Below are positions 1 to 11,430 of a stretch of 64,000 bases of DNA, piece after piece. Each line of letters begins with the position of its first letter. Positions within the stretch are counted from its first letter, which is position 1. Location of the stretch: assembly GCA_023512835.1 (NCBI GenBank), contig CM042090.1:47819321-47883320 (forward strand). The letters are read 5' to 3'. The stretch comes from Taxillus chinensis (taxonomy: Eukaryota; Streptophyta; Magnoliopsida; Santalales; Loranthaceae). The notes beneath the pieces are model-generated. The model ran no database searches. It saw nothing but the letters and a program-made list of their open reading frames with translations, and had not been told where the DNA came from. The position numbers and the translations under genes are program-made.

Positions 1-968
1 GCATCTCCACCGGAGGAGGCAAGGCTAACTTGAATACGACTGAGCCCTGAACGATAGTGGTCCAATAATCCATCCCTATGCTGATGCTTATGCAGCACCT
101 TCAGAGCCCATTTGAGGAGCTTGAGCTTATAATACAGCCAGAACATAGCATAACCGACAACAGGGGTCTGCCATACCTCTTCAACAGTGGAAAAAAACTC
201 ATCATAGGTGGTCCAGTGATTAAAGAACTTAAAGGGGGAGCAGACACCGTGAGAAGGCAAACCAACATTAACCACCGTAGGAGAATGATCAGAAATACCC
301 GATGGAAGAAACTCAGCGAGCGCATTTGGAAATGGCTGCAGCCACGCTGAATTAACAAGAACCCGATCAAGCTTTTGCTTAATGTGACCAACAGCACGAG
401 AATTGTGCCACGTAAAAAACAGATTAGTGTACCGCAAATCATCAAGCTTGGCCTCCAAAAGAGTTGCATTAAATTCATCCATGAAATCAGGCCACTCCAA
501 AGAACCCCCACTACGATCACAACGAAAACGAATAGCATTAAAATCCCCCATCACCAACCACGGCAGGGAAGGAGACATCCAAGCAAGATTAATAAGAGAA
601 CTCCATAGCTGGCGGCGTTCCGCCACCCCATTGGAACCATACACGATAGATAAGGAAAAAGACAGACTAGAATCGGCCAACAAAACAGAAAGATGAAGAA
701 ACTGGGCATCAGAGGACAGGCAAGAAATAGCCACGCGAACAGGATCCCACAGAATCCAAATACGCCCCAGAGGATGAGAGGCAAAATTATCAACAGACTT
801 CCAGCCTTTGATGAGAGAGGAGGAAACCGCACTCTGACGACACGCGTGAACCTTAGTCTCAATTAAAGCAACACAAGAAAGAGCATTAACCTGCACCAAA
901 TGACGAACCGCAGCCTGCTTGACAGGATCATTGAGACCCCTGACATTCCATGCAGCAAACGTAATCAT
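1..968 (-). CDS. LINE ORF2, endonuclease domain (partial, runs off left edge)
   Basis: Start of LINE ORF2, open from the ATG at 968-966 to the window edge (about 322 codons, no stop). The visible part is the apurinic-endonuclease-like (EEP) domain that nicks target DNA to prime reverse transcription. Motifs in order: WNVRGLND near residue 7 (catalytic Asn), ALIETKV near 39 (catalytic Glu), GRIWILWDP, MGDFNAIR near 150 (Asp and Asn), and GISDHSP near 225 (Asp-His). All expected catalytic residues are present. The RT domain would lie beyond the left edge. The ATG overlaps the TGA of the upstream frame (ATGA, 968-965), which fits coupled termination and re-initiation between LINE ORFs. No frameshift or stop is seen, so this domain could be functional. 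Confidence 0.88.
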   Translation of the reverse strand, partial: MITFAAWNVRGLNDPVKQAAVRHLVQVNALSCVALIETKVHACRQSAVSSSLIKGWKSVDNFASHPLGRIWILWDPVRVAISCLSSDAQFLHLSVLLADSSLSFSLSIVYGSNGVAERRQLWSSLINLAWMSPSLPWLVMGDFNAIRFRCDRSGGSLEWPDFMDEFNATLLEAKLDDLRYTNLFFTWHNSRAVGHIKQKLDRVLVNSAWLQPFPNALAEFLPSGISDHSPTVVNVGLPSHGVCSPFKFFNHWTTYDEFFSTVEEVWQTPVVGYAMFWLYYKLKLLKWALKVLHKHQHRDGLLDHYRSGLSRIQVSLASSGGD

Positions 969-1240
969 AAAGAAGTCCTTGAGGAAGGGGAAGAAAGCCC
1001 CTTCTGTTTATAGCGACTCTCCTTGCGCCGTCTATTGCGCTTAGCATGCTTAGACAGTTTAGCAACCTCATCAACCATAGGGAGATGCTGAAACAAAGAA
1101 GAGGTGATTGGAACCGTACTGCAGTCCGACTGCGGGGAGACAAGCCCAGCCGGGGGAGTGCAAGGGACCTCCAACACCCGAGGGGGCATCCCACGGGGCG
1201 AGCAATCAGCCGGCACTAGGATCCGGCAAAGCCAGCAGAG
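965..1240 (-). pseudogene. Probable C-terminal tail of LINE ORF1 in a shifted frame
   Basis: In a different minus-strand frame from ORF1, the stretch 1240-965 encodes a plausible ORF1 C-terminus. It has VDEVAKLSKHAKRNRRRKES, a strongly basic segment, and ends with TGA at 967-965 that overlaps the ORF2 ATG by ATGA. This overlap and the basic composition suggest it is the real end of ORF1, cut off by a one-base indel. The alternative is that ORF1 ends at 1206 and this is chance. The open frame upstream of about 1240 in this register is a shadow of ORF1. Confidence 0.55.
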
Positions 1241-2297
1241 CCGGGCCATCCCCAGAGAGAACATCGGCAGGACCAGAGGATGAAGGCCCTGCCGGAGAGG
1301 CAGGGGGCGTGCGGTCCATGACAACCGCTTTGCCACGCCCAAGGTCGACCGGCACACTGCCTTCAGCAGTGCCCGCCGAAACTCCCGCAGCCACCGAAGA
1401 CCCGCGAGGCACCCACACTTGAGATTTCTGGCATAGACTAGTAAGGTGGCCAAACACACAACAGCGAAGGCATTTCTTAGGGAGCCATTTATAGTCAATG
1501 GCAATAGACACCAACTCCCCATCACCCAACTCCAAATCCACAGAGCGGGGTAAGTCACCATCAACCCCTACCTCCACACAAATACGTGCAAAAGATAAGC
1601 GTTGGAGAGAGTCAGTCATTTTATCAGCAAACAAAGGCTTCCCCACAACACTTGCGATAATGCTCAGCCCCTCAGCCGTCCAATATTCCAGAGGAATATT
1701 GGAGAAATAAACCCAGATAGGAACCTTGCGGCACCCCACAGTGGAAAGATTTAAACCCGGCCACCACTTCTGCAAGAAAATTGGCCGACCCCCAAAATGC
1801 CAGGTGCCTCCTTCTAGCATTTCCTGCATCCCCACCGCCGAGGAGAAGCGAAAAAAGAAAAAACCAGTACCATTGCTGAGTACCTCAAGTAAATCCTTGG
1901 AGCCCCAAACCTTGTGCGCCCCTTTATGAATGAAGGAGAATGGAAGTCGATCAAGAAAAAACCCCACCAGGGTGTTCTGCCAGCAATGGATCCCGATGGA
2001 TACCACCGATGGGGGAGGATGCAGCGTAATGCGGCCTCCGGATCTGGGCGCAGGAGGGGAAACATATGTAAGGTTCATAGAGGTGGTCGCCGGCCCTCTC
2101 ACAACAGACGACCAGGAATCGGTAGGAACCAAAGCATCGCTACGATCGCCCACCACGAGAGGAACCCCTCGCCTGGCAACCCGCACCGCGCCAGGAACAG
2201 CCACTGGAGGGACGCCCGACGGGCCACCCACCACCGCAGTCACCGAAGCCGCCATCGAACCAGAAAGAAAAGCCAAACCAGCCGTCGTCATCGCCAA
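1206..2297 (-). CDS. LINE ORF1, DUF4283-type RNA-binding protein with CCHC zinc knuckle
   Basis: A 363-residue open frame from the ATG at 2297. Residues 1-95 are low-complexity (Ala, Gly, Pro, Val, Ser). Residues of about 100-250 match the DUF4283 domain of plant LINE and Copia-like gag proteins (CWQNTLVGFFLDRLPFSFI, then GGTWHFGGRPIFLQKW and NIPLEYWTAEGLSIIAS). Near residue 280 is a CCHC knuckle, CLRCCVFGHLTSLC (C-x2-C-x4-H-x4-C), typical of the zf-CCHC_4 found in these proteins. The tail is Pro/Ser/Ala-rich. The protein would coat LINE RNA as a ribonucleoprotein. The frame stops at 1206, but a basic tail that looks like the natural C-terminus continues in another frame to 965, so a one-base shift near 1210-1240 is likely. 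Confidence 0.85.
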   Translation of the reverse strand: MAMTTAGLAFLSGSMAASVTAVVGGPSGVPPVAVPGAVRVARRGVPLVVGDRSDALVPTDSWSSVVRGPATTSMNLTYVSPPAPRSGGRITLHPPPSVVSIGIHCWQNTLVGFFLDRLPFSFIHKGAHKVWGSKDLLEVLSNGTGFFFFRFSSAVGMQEMLEGGTWHFGGRPIFLQKWWPGLNLSTVGCRKVPIWVYFSNIPLEYWTAEGLSIIASVVGKPLFADKMTDSLQRLSFARICVEVGVDGDLPRSVDLELGDGELVSIAIDYKWLPKKCLRCCVFGHLTSLCQKSQVWVPRGSSVAAGVSAGTAEGSVPVDLGRGKAVVMDRTPPASPAGPSSSGPADVLSGDGPALLALPDPSAG

Positions 2298-2326
2298 ACC
2301 CTAGCAGAGCGCTCCATTGTCATTGT

Positions 2327-5288
2327 GCCTTTAAGTTTGTATTTGTTATTGTGTTCATTTCCAACGCATTGAGTGGATCAATCAAATAACAAAGAGTAAT
2401 ATCCACAAATGATTGAATGGACACTTGATCTACGCGGTTCGCTTAATGGGACAAACTCCATAGCTGCAAAGTACATCCCACCCCGAGTCTAATCCGCTTT
2501 TAGCGATCACGGATACAAGTGATTAAAGACTATTAAAGTGGATAAACTCACTTTTTGATTAAATTACATATTGGAAGGCTAGTATCTTTGGGTTTATATT
2601 GATTGACCCATTGAATGGATCAATCAATCAACAAAGAGTAATATCCACAAACAATTAAAAGGACCCGTGATGTACGTGGTTTGATTGATGGGACAAACTC
2701 CGGCGGTGACGTTCTTCTAACTCCGTCCCTTATCCACCTATACCAATAACGAATGCACAAGGCCAAAGAATATATTAAAATGGGCAAATTCACTTTTTGT
2801 GTCAATTACAAATTGAACGGCTACAATCTTTAACTTTGTATTGGTTATTTAGTTCATTTCTGACGCAGTGAGTGGATAAAAAAATAACAAATAGTAATAA
2901 CCACAAATAATTAAAAGGACCTGTGACGTATGTGGTTCGATTGATGGGAGATACCCCGGAGGGGACGTACTTCCTACTTCGTGCCTTATCCACCTTTTAC
3001 CAACAACAAATGCACGAGGCCAAAGAATCTATTAAAATGGAAAAGCTCACTTTTTGTGTCAATTACAAATCGAAAGGCTACAATCTTTAACTTGTATCGG
3101 TTATTTAGTTCATTTCTGATGCATTGATTGGTTAAATAAAATACAAATAGTAATATCCACAAATGATTAAAAGGACTCGTTATATACATGGTTCGCTTAA
3201 TGGGACATACTCCACGGTAGTGACGTACTTCCTACTCTGGGTCAAATCCACTTTTATCGATAATAAATGCACGGGCTCAAAGTGTCAATAAAAATGGATA
3301 AACTAACTATTCATTTCAATTGTCAATCGAAGGGCTAGAATCTTTATGTTTGAATTGGTTTTTTTGTTCATTTCTCATGTCCTGAGTGGATCAATGAAAT
3401 AACAAAGAGTAACATCCACAAATGATTAAAAGGACTCGTGATATACATGGTTCGCTTAATGGGATGTACTCCATGGCGGTAAGCTACTTCCTACTCCGCG
3501 TCTAATCCACCCTTACCAGTAACGAATGTATGAGATCAAAGAATCTATTAATATCGATAAACTCACCTTTTGTTTTAATTACAAGTCGAAAGGCTAGTGT
3601 CTTTAAGTTTGTATTAGTTATTTTGTTCATTTCGATCGCATTGAGTGGATCAATCAAATAACAAAAAGTATTAACGACAAACGATTGAATGGACCCTTAA
3701 TGTACGCGGTTCGCTTAATGGGACAAACTCCATAGCTGCAAAGTACTTCCCACTCCGAGTCTAATCCACTTTTAGTGATAACGAATCCAAGTGATCAAAG
3801 ACTATTAAAGTGGATAAACTCACTTTTTGCTTCAATTACATATTGGAAGGCTAGTATCTTTGGGTTTATATTGGTTATTTAATTTCTATCTGACCCATTA
3901 AATGGATCAATCAATCAACAAATAGTAATATCCACAAACGACTAAAAGGACTCGTTATGTACATGGTTGGCTTAATGGGACATACTCCACGGTAGTGATG
4001 TACTTCCTACTCCGAGTCAAATCCACTTTTATCGATATTGAATGCACGGGCTCAAAGAGTCAATAAAAATGGATAAACTTACTATTCGTTTCAGTTATCA
4101 ATCGAAGGGCTAGAATCTTTGTGTTTGAATTGGTTATTTTGTTCATTTCTCATGTGCTGAGTGGATCAATGAAATAACAAAGAGTAACATCCACAAATGA
4201 TTAAAAGGACTCATGATATACGTGGTTCGCTTGATGGGACATACTCCGGCGGTGACGTACTTCCAACTCCGTCCCTTATCCACCTATACCAATAAGGAAT
4301 GCAGGAGGCCAATGAATCTATTAAAATGGACAAATTCATTTTTTGTGTCAATTACAAATCGAAAGGCTACAATCGTTAGCTTTGTATTGGTTATTCAGTT
4401 CATTTCCGACGCATTGAGTGGATAAAAAAAATAACAATTAGTAATATCCACAAATGATTAAAAGGACTCGTTATGTACAGTTTTCACTTATTGGGACATA
4501 CTCCATGATAGTGAGGTACTTCCTACTCCGTGTCAAATCCAGTTTTATCCATAATGAATGCATGGGCTCAAAGAGTCAACAAAAATGGATAAACTCACTT
4601 TTCGCTTTAATTATCAATCGAAGGGCTAGAACTTTAGGTTTGAATTGGTTGTCTTGTTCATTTCTCATATGCAGAGTTGATTAATCAAATAACAAATAGT
4701 ATCCACAATTGATTGAAAGGTCTCGTGATATATGTGGTTCGCATAAACATACTCCATGGCGGTAAATTACTTCCTACTCCGCGGCTAATCCACCCTTACC
4801 AATAACGAATGCATGAGATCAAAGAATCTATTAAAATCGATAAACTCACCTTTTGTTTTAATTACAAGTCGAAAGGCTTGTGTCTTTAAGTTTGTATTGG
4901 TTATTTTTTTGATTTCAAACGCATTGAGTGGATCAATCAAATAACAAAAAGTAATATCCACAAACGTATAAATGGACTTGTGATATACATGGTTCGCTTA
5001 ATGGGACATACTCCATGGCGGTAAGTTACTTCCTACTCTGCGTCTAATCCACCCTTACCAATAACGAATGCATGAGATCAACGAATCTATTAAAATCGAT
5101 AAACACATATTTTTCTGTAATTACAAGTCGAAATACTAGTGTTTTTATGTTTGTATTGGTTATTTTGTTCATTTCGAACGCATTGAGTGGACACTAGATG
5201 TACGTGGTTCACTTAATGGAACAAACTCCATAGAAGCGAAGTACTTCCAACTCCATGGCTAATCCGCTTTTAGCGATAACGAATACTA
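2327..5288 (-). repeat. Satellite array, reverse-oriented block
   Basis: About 11-12 tandem monomers of the roughly 255-bp satellite, all reverse-complemented relative to the rest of the array. Each monomer carries the conserved box that reads, on the minus strand, TTTGTGGATATTACT then GATTGATCCA. The A, B, C and D monomer types seen further right can be recognised, but their order is less regular. A monomer is truncated at about 5185-5200, where the GCATTGAGTGGA box joins directly to ACACTAGATG. No gene is seen. Short open frames here are by-products of the AT-rich repeat. Confidence 0.93.
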
Positions 5289-8001
5289 TTGAGTTTGTCC
5301 ATTTTAATAGATTCTTTGGCCTCGTGCATTTGTTATTGGTAAAAGGTGGATAAGGCATAGAGTAGGAAGTACGTCACGCCGGAATATGTCCCATCAATCG
5401 AACCACGTACGTCACGGGTCCTTTTAAGTTTTTGTGGATATTACTCTTTGTTAATTGATTGATCCATTCAATGAGTCAAATACAAATTAAATAACAAATC
5501 TAAACAAAAAGATACTAGCCTTTCAATTGTCTTTGATCATGTGTAGTCGTAATCGATAAAAGCAAATTAGACACGGAGTAGGAAGTACTTCACTGCTATA
5601 GAGTTTGTCCCATTAAGCGAACTGCATTCATTTAGTGTCCATTCAATCATTTGTGCCTATCACTTTTTGTTATTTGATTGATCCACTCAATGCGTCCGAA
5701 ATAAACAAAATAACCTATACAAACTTAAAGACACTAGCCATCCGACTTGTAATTAAAACAAAAGGTAAGTTTATCAATTTTAATAGATTCTTTGATGCCA
5801 TGAATTTGTTATTGGTACGGGTGGATTAGATGCGGAGTAGGAATTAACTTACCGTCGTGGAGTATGTCCCATTACGCGAACCACATATATCACGAGTCCT
5901 TTTAATCATTTGTTGATGTTACTCTTGTTATTTGATTGATCCCCTCAACATATGAGAAATGAACAAAATAACCAATTCAAACCTAAATATTCTAGCCCTT
6001 CGATTGATAACCGAAACGAAAACTTAGTTTATTTATTTTTCTCGACACTTTGAGCTCGTACATTCATTATTGATAAAAATGGATTTTTCACGGAATATAA
6101 AGTCCCTCACTACCGTGGAGTATGTTCCACTAAGCGAACCATGTACATAACGAGTCCTTTTAATCATTTGTGGATATTATTATTTATTATTTTATTTATT
6201 TACTAAATGCGTCAGAAATGAACTAAATAACCGATACAAAGTTAAAGATTGTAGCCTTTCGATTTGTAATTGACAGAAAAAGTGAGTTTGTCTATTTTAA
6301 TAGATTCTTTGGCCTCGTGCATTCGATATTTGTAAAGGTGGATAAGGCACGGAGTAGGAAGTACGTCACTGCCGGAGTACGTCCCATCAATCGAACCACG
6401 TACGTCACGGGTCCTTTTATTTATTTGTTGATATTACTCTTTGTTGATTGATTGATCCATTCAATGTGTCAGATAGAAACTAAATAACCAATATAAACCC
6501 AAAGATACTAGCCTTTTAATTTGTAATTGAAACAAAAAGAGAGTTTATCCACTTTAATTGTCTTCGATCATGTGTAGTCGTTATCAGTAAAAGCGGATTA
6601 GACACGGAGTGGGAAGTACTTCGTTGCTATGGAGTTTGTCCCATTAAGTGAACTGCATACATCTAGTGTCCATTCAATCGTTTGTGGATATTACTTTTTG
6701 TTATTGGATTGATCCACTCAATGCATTCGAAATAAGCAAAATAACCAATACAAACTTAAAGAGACTAGCCTTCCAGCTTGTAATTAAAACAAAAGGTGAG
6801 TTTATAAATTTTAATAGATTCTTTGATCCCATGCATTCGTTATTAGTAATGGCGGATTAGACGCGCAGTAGGAAGTAACTTACCGCCGTGGAGTATGTCC
6901 CATTAAGCAAACCATGTATATCACGTGTCCTTTTAATCATTTGTGGATGTCACTTTTTCTTATTTGATTGATCCACTCAACACATGAGAAATGAACAAAA
7001 TAACCACTTCAAACCTAAATATTCCAGCCCTTCGATTGATAATTGAAGCGAAAAGTTAGTTTATCCATTTTTTATTGACTCTTTGAGCCCGTCCATTCAT
7101 TATTGATAAAAGTGGATTTGAGACGAAATAGGAAGTACCTCACTACCGTGAAGTATGCTCCATTACGCGAACCATGTACATAACGAGACCTTTTAATCAT
7201 TTTTGGATATTAGTATTTGTTATTTAATTTATTTACTCAATGCGTTAGAAATGAACTAAATAACCGATACAAAGTTAAAGATTGTACCCTTTCGATTTGC
7301 AATTGACACAAAAAGTGAGTTTGTCCATTTTAATAGATTCTTTGGCCTCGTGCATTCATTATTGGTAAAGCTGGATAAGGCATGGAGTAGGAAGTACGTC
7401 ACGCCAGAGTATGTCCCATCAATCGAACCACGTACGTCACGGGTCCTTTTAATTTTTTGTGGATATTACTTTTTTTTGATTGATTGATCCATTCAATAGG
7501 TCAGATACAAATTAAATAACCAATATAAACAAAAAGATACTAGCCTTTCAATTTGTAATTGAAACAAAAAGCGAGTTTATCCACTTTAATTGTCTTCAAT
7601 TACGTATAGTCGTTATCGCTAAAAGCGAATTGGACACGGAGTGGGAAGTACTTCGTTGCTATAGAGTTTGTCCCACTAAGCGAACCGCGTACATCTAGTG
7701 TCCATTCAATCGTTCGTGGATATTATTTTTTGTTATTTGATTTATCCACTCAATGCATTCGAAATAAACAAAATAACCAATACAAACTTAAAGACACTAG
7801 CCTTCCGACTTGTAATTAAAACAAAAGGTAAGTTTTTCAATTTTAATAGATTCTTTGATCCCATGCATTCGTTATTGGTAAGGGTGGATTAGACGCAGAG
7901 TAGGAAGTAACTTACCACCGGGGAATATGTCCCATTAAGCAAACCACGTATATCACGAGTCCTTTTAATCATTTGTCGATGTCACTTTTTCTTATTTGAA
8001 T

Positions 8002-9150
8002 GATCCACTCAACAAATGAGAAATGCACAAAATAACAAAGTCCAACCTAAAGATTCTAGCCCTTCGATTGATAATTGAAACGAAAAGTTATTTTATCCAT
8101 TTTTCTCGACTCTTTAAGCCCGTGCATTCATTATTGATAAAAGTAGATTTGACACGGAATAGGAAGTACGTCACTATCGTGAAGTATGCTCCATTACGCG
8201 AACCATGTACATAACGAGACCTTTTAATCATTTTTGGATATTACTATTTGTTATTTAATTTATTTACTCAATGCGTTAGAAAGTGAGTTTGTCCATTCAC
8301 ACAAAACCGATACAAAGTTAAAGATTGAGTTTGTCCATTGAAAGTGAGTTTGTCCATTGAGTTATTTACTCAATGCGTTTTAATTTATAACCGATACAAA
8401 GTTGAATATTGTAGCCTTTTGAATTGTAATTGACACAAAAAGTGAGCTTGTCCATTTTAGTAGATTCTTTGGCCTCGTGCATTCGTTATTTGTAAAGGTG
8501 GATAATGCACGGAGTAGGAAGTACGTCACCGCCGGAGTATGTCCCATCAATCGAACCACGTACGTGACGGGTCCTTTTAATTTTTTATGGAGATTACTCT
8601 TTGGTGATTGATTGATCCATTCAATAGGTCAGATAGAAATTAAATAACTAATATAAACCCAAAGATACTAGCCTTCCGATTTGAAATTGAAGTAAAAAGT
8701 GAGTTTATCCACTCTAATAGTCTTTGATAACTTATATTCGTCATCGCTAAAAGCAGATTAGAGTCTGAGTGGGAAGCACTTTGCTGATGTGGTGTTTGTC
8801 CCATTAAGCGAACCGCGTACATCAAGGGTCTATTTAATCATTTGTTGATGTTACTCTTTGTTATTATATTGATCCACTCAACAAATGAGAAATGAACAAA
8901 ATAACAAAGTCCAACCTAAAGATTCTAGCCCTTCGATTGATAATTGAAACGAAAAGTTATTTTATCCATTTTTCTCGACTCTTTAAGCCCGTGCATTCAT
9001 TATTGATAAAAGTAGATTTGACACGGAATAGGAAGTACGTCACTATCGTGAAGTATGCTCCATTACGCGAACCATGTACATAACGAGACCTTTTAATCAT
9101 TTTTGGATATTACTATTTGTTATTTAATTTATTTACTCAATGCGTTAGAA
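8002..9150 (+). repeat. Recent 869-bp-spaced duplication within the satellite
   Basis: The 280-bp stretch 8002-8281 recurs at 8871-9150 with one visible mismatch (C/A near 8025/8894). Neighbouring monomers of the same type differ by many substitutions. The two copies span the end of a C monomer and most of a D monomer. The offset of 869 bp is not a multiple of the 255-bp monomer, so this is a local duplication rather than ordinary HOR spacing. Confidence 0.85.
8281..8400 (+). repeat. Rearranged satellite cassette, copy 1
   Basis: The D monomer is interrupted after GCGTTAGAAA by a short scrambled segment in which the phrase GAGTTTGTCCATT is iterated three times with fragments of neighbouring satellite between (ACACAAAACCGATACAAAG, TTATTTACTCAATGCGTTTT). 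Normal satellite then resumes. The same cassette occurs at 10181-10300 and 11310-11430. Confidence 0.85.
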
Positions 9151-10180
9151 ATGAACTAAATAACCGATACAAATTTAAAGATTGTATCCTTTCGATTTGT
9201 AATTGACACAAAAAGTGAGTTTGTTCATTTTAATAGATTCTTTGGCCTCATGCATTCGTTATTGGTAAAGGTGGATAAGCCACGGAGTAGGAAGTACGTC
9301 ACGTCAGAGTATGTCCCATCAATCCAACCTCGTACGTCACAGGTCCTTTTAAGTTTTTGTGGATATTACTCTTTTTTGATTGATTGATCCATTCAATGGG
9401 TCAGATACAAATTAAATAACCAATATAAACAAAAAGATACTAGCCTTTTAATTTTTAATTGAAACAAAAAGCGAGTTTATCCACTGTAATTGTCTTTGAT
9501 CACGTGTAGTCGTTATTGCTAAAAGCAAATTGGACACGGAGTGGGAAGTACTTCGTTGTTATAGAGTTTGTCCCACTAAGCGAACCGCGTACATCTAGTG
9601 TCCATTCAATTGATTGTGGATATTACTTTTTGTTATTTGATTGATCTACTCAATGCGTTCGAAATGAAGAAAATAACCAATACAAACTTAAAGACACTAG
9701 CCTTCTGACTTGTAATTAAAACAAAAGGTAAGTTTTTCAATTTTAATAGATTTTGTGACCCCATGCATTCGTTTTTGGTAAGGGTGGATTAGACGCGGAG
9801 TAGGAAGTAACCTACCGCCGTGGAGTATGTCCCATTAAGCAAACCACGTATATGACGAGTCCTTTTAATCATTTGTGGATGTCACTTTTTCTTATTTGAT
9901 TGATCCACTCAACACATGAGAAATGAACAAAATAACTACCTGAAACCTAAATATTCCAGCCCTTCGATTGATAATTGAAACGAAAAGTTAGTTTATCCAT
10001 TTTTCTCGACACTTTGGGACCGTGCATTCATTATTGATAAAAGTGGATTCAACACGGAATAGGAAGTACCTCACTACCGTGAAGTATATTCCAATACGCG
10101 AACCATGTACATAACGAGACCTTTTAATCATTTTTGGATATTACTATTTGTTATTTAATTTATTTACTCAATGCGTTAGA

Positions 10181-10300
10181 AAGTGAGTTTGTCCATCGAC
10201 ACAAAAACGATACAAAGTTAAAGATTGAGTTTGTCCATAGAAAGTGAGCTTGTCCATTCGGTTATTTACTCAATGCATTTTAATTTATAAGCGATACAAA
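10181..10300 (+). repeat. Rearranged satellite cassette, copy 2
   Basis: Second copy of the scrambled GAGTTTGTCCATT cassette at the same position in a D monomer, with a few substitutions relative to copy 1. It sits in an HOR that is 1127 bp long instead of about 1030. Confidence 0.85.
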
Positions 10301-11309
10301 GTTAAAGATTGAAGGCTTTCGATTTGTAATTGACACAAAAAGTGAGTTTGTCCATTTTAGTAGATTCTTTGGCCTCGTGCATTCGTTATTTGTAAAGGTG
10401 GATAATGCACAGAGTAGGAAGTACGTCACTGCCGAAGTACGTCCTGTCAATCGAACCACGTACGTGACGGGTCCTTTTAATTTTTTATGGATATTACTTT
10501 TTGTTGATTGATTGATCCATTCAATGGGTCAGATTGAAATTAAATAACCAATATAAACCCAAAGATACTAGCCTTCCAATTTGTAATTGAAACAAAAAGT
10601 GAGTTTATCCACTTTAATAGTCTTCGATCACTTGTATTCGTTATCGCCAAAAGTGGATTAGCCACGGAGTGGGAAGCACTTTACTGCTGTGGTGTTTGTC
10701 CCGTTAAGCGAACCGCGTACATCAAGGGTCCATTCAATCGTTTGTGGTTATTTCTATTTGTTAATTTGAATGATTCACCCAATGCATTTGAAATAAACAA
10801 AACAACCAATACAAACTTAAAGACACTAGCCTTCCGATTTGTAATTAAAACAAAAGGTGAGTTTATCGATTTTAATAGATTCTTTGATCTCGTGCATTCG
10901 TTATTGGTAAGGGTGGATTAGACACAGAGTTGGAAGTAACTTACCGCCGTGGAGTATGTCCCATTAAGCGAACCACGTATATCACGAGTCCTTTTAATCA
11001 TTTGTTGATGTTACTCTTTATTATTATATTGATCCACTCAACAAATGAGAAATGAACAAAAAAACCAATTTCAACCTAAAGATTCTAGCCCTTCGATTGA
11101 TAATTGAAATGAAAAGTTAATTTATCCATTTTTATTGACTCTTTAAGCCCGTGCATTCATTTTGGATAAAAGTGGATTTGAGACGAAATAGGAAGTACCT
11201 TCCTACCGTGAAGTATGTTCCATTACACGAACCATGTACATAACGAGACCTTTTAATCATTTGTAGATATTACTATTTGTTATTTAATTTATTTACTCAA
11301 TGCGTTAGA

Positions 11310-11430
11310 AAGTGAGTTTGTCCATTCGCACAAAACCAATACAGAGTCAAAGATTGAGTTTGTCCATTGAAAGTGAGTTTGTCCATTGAGTTCTTTACTC
11401 AATGCGTTTTAATTTATTACCGATACAAAG
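11310..11430 (+). repeat. Rearranged satellite cassette, copy 3
   Basis: Third copy of the scrambled cassette, 1129 bp after copy 2, in the adjacent 1130-bp HOR. The flanking monomers share private variants with those around copy 2 (for example GATTCACCCAATGCAT in the B-C junction). The whole enlarged HOR was therefore duplicated after the cassette formed. Confidence 0.85.

Larger units (their letters stand above)
1..2326 (-). mobile_element. LINE (non-LTR retrotransposon, plant L1-like), 5' part
   Basis: A minus-strand non-LTR retrotransposon with ORF1 (gag-like) followed by the start of ORF2 (endonuclease), in the order expected of plant L1-type elements. Only about 30 bp of leader precede the ORF1 ATG before reverse-oriented satellite begins near 2326, so the 5' UTR is very short or truncated. 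The element runs off the left edge, so its RT domain, 3' end and target duplication are outside the window. It is clearly richer in G+C than the satellite next to it. ORF1 and the visible part of ORF2 are almost undamaged, which suggests a fairly recent insertion. Confidence 0.9.
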
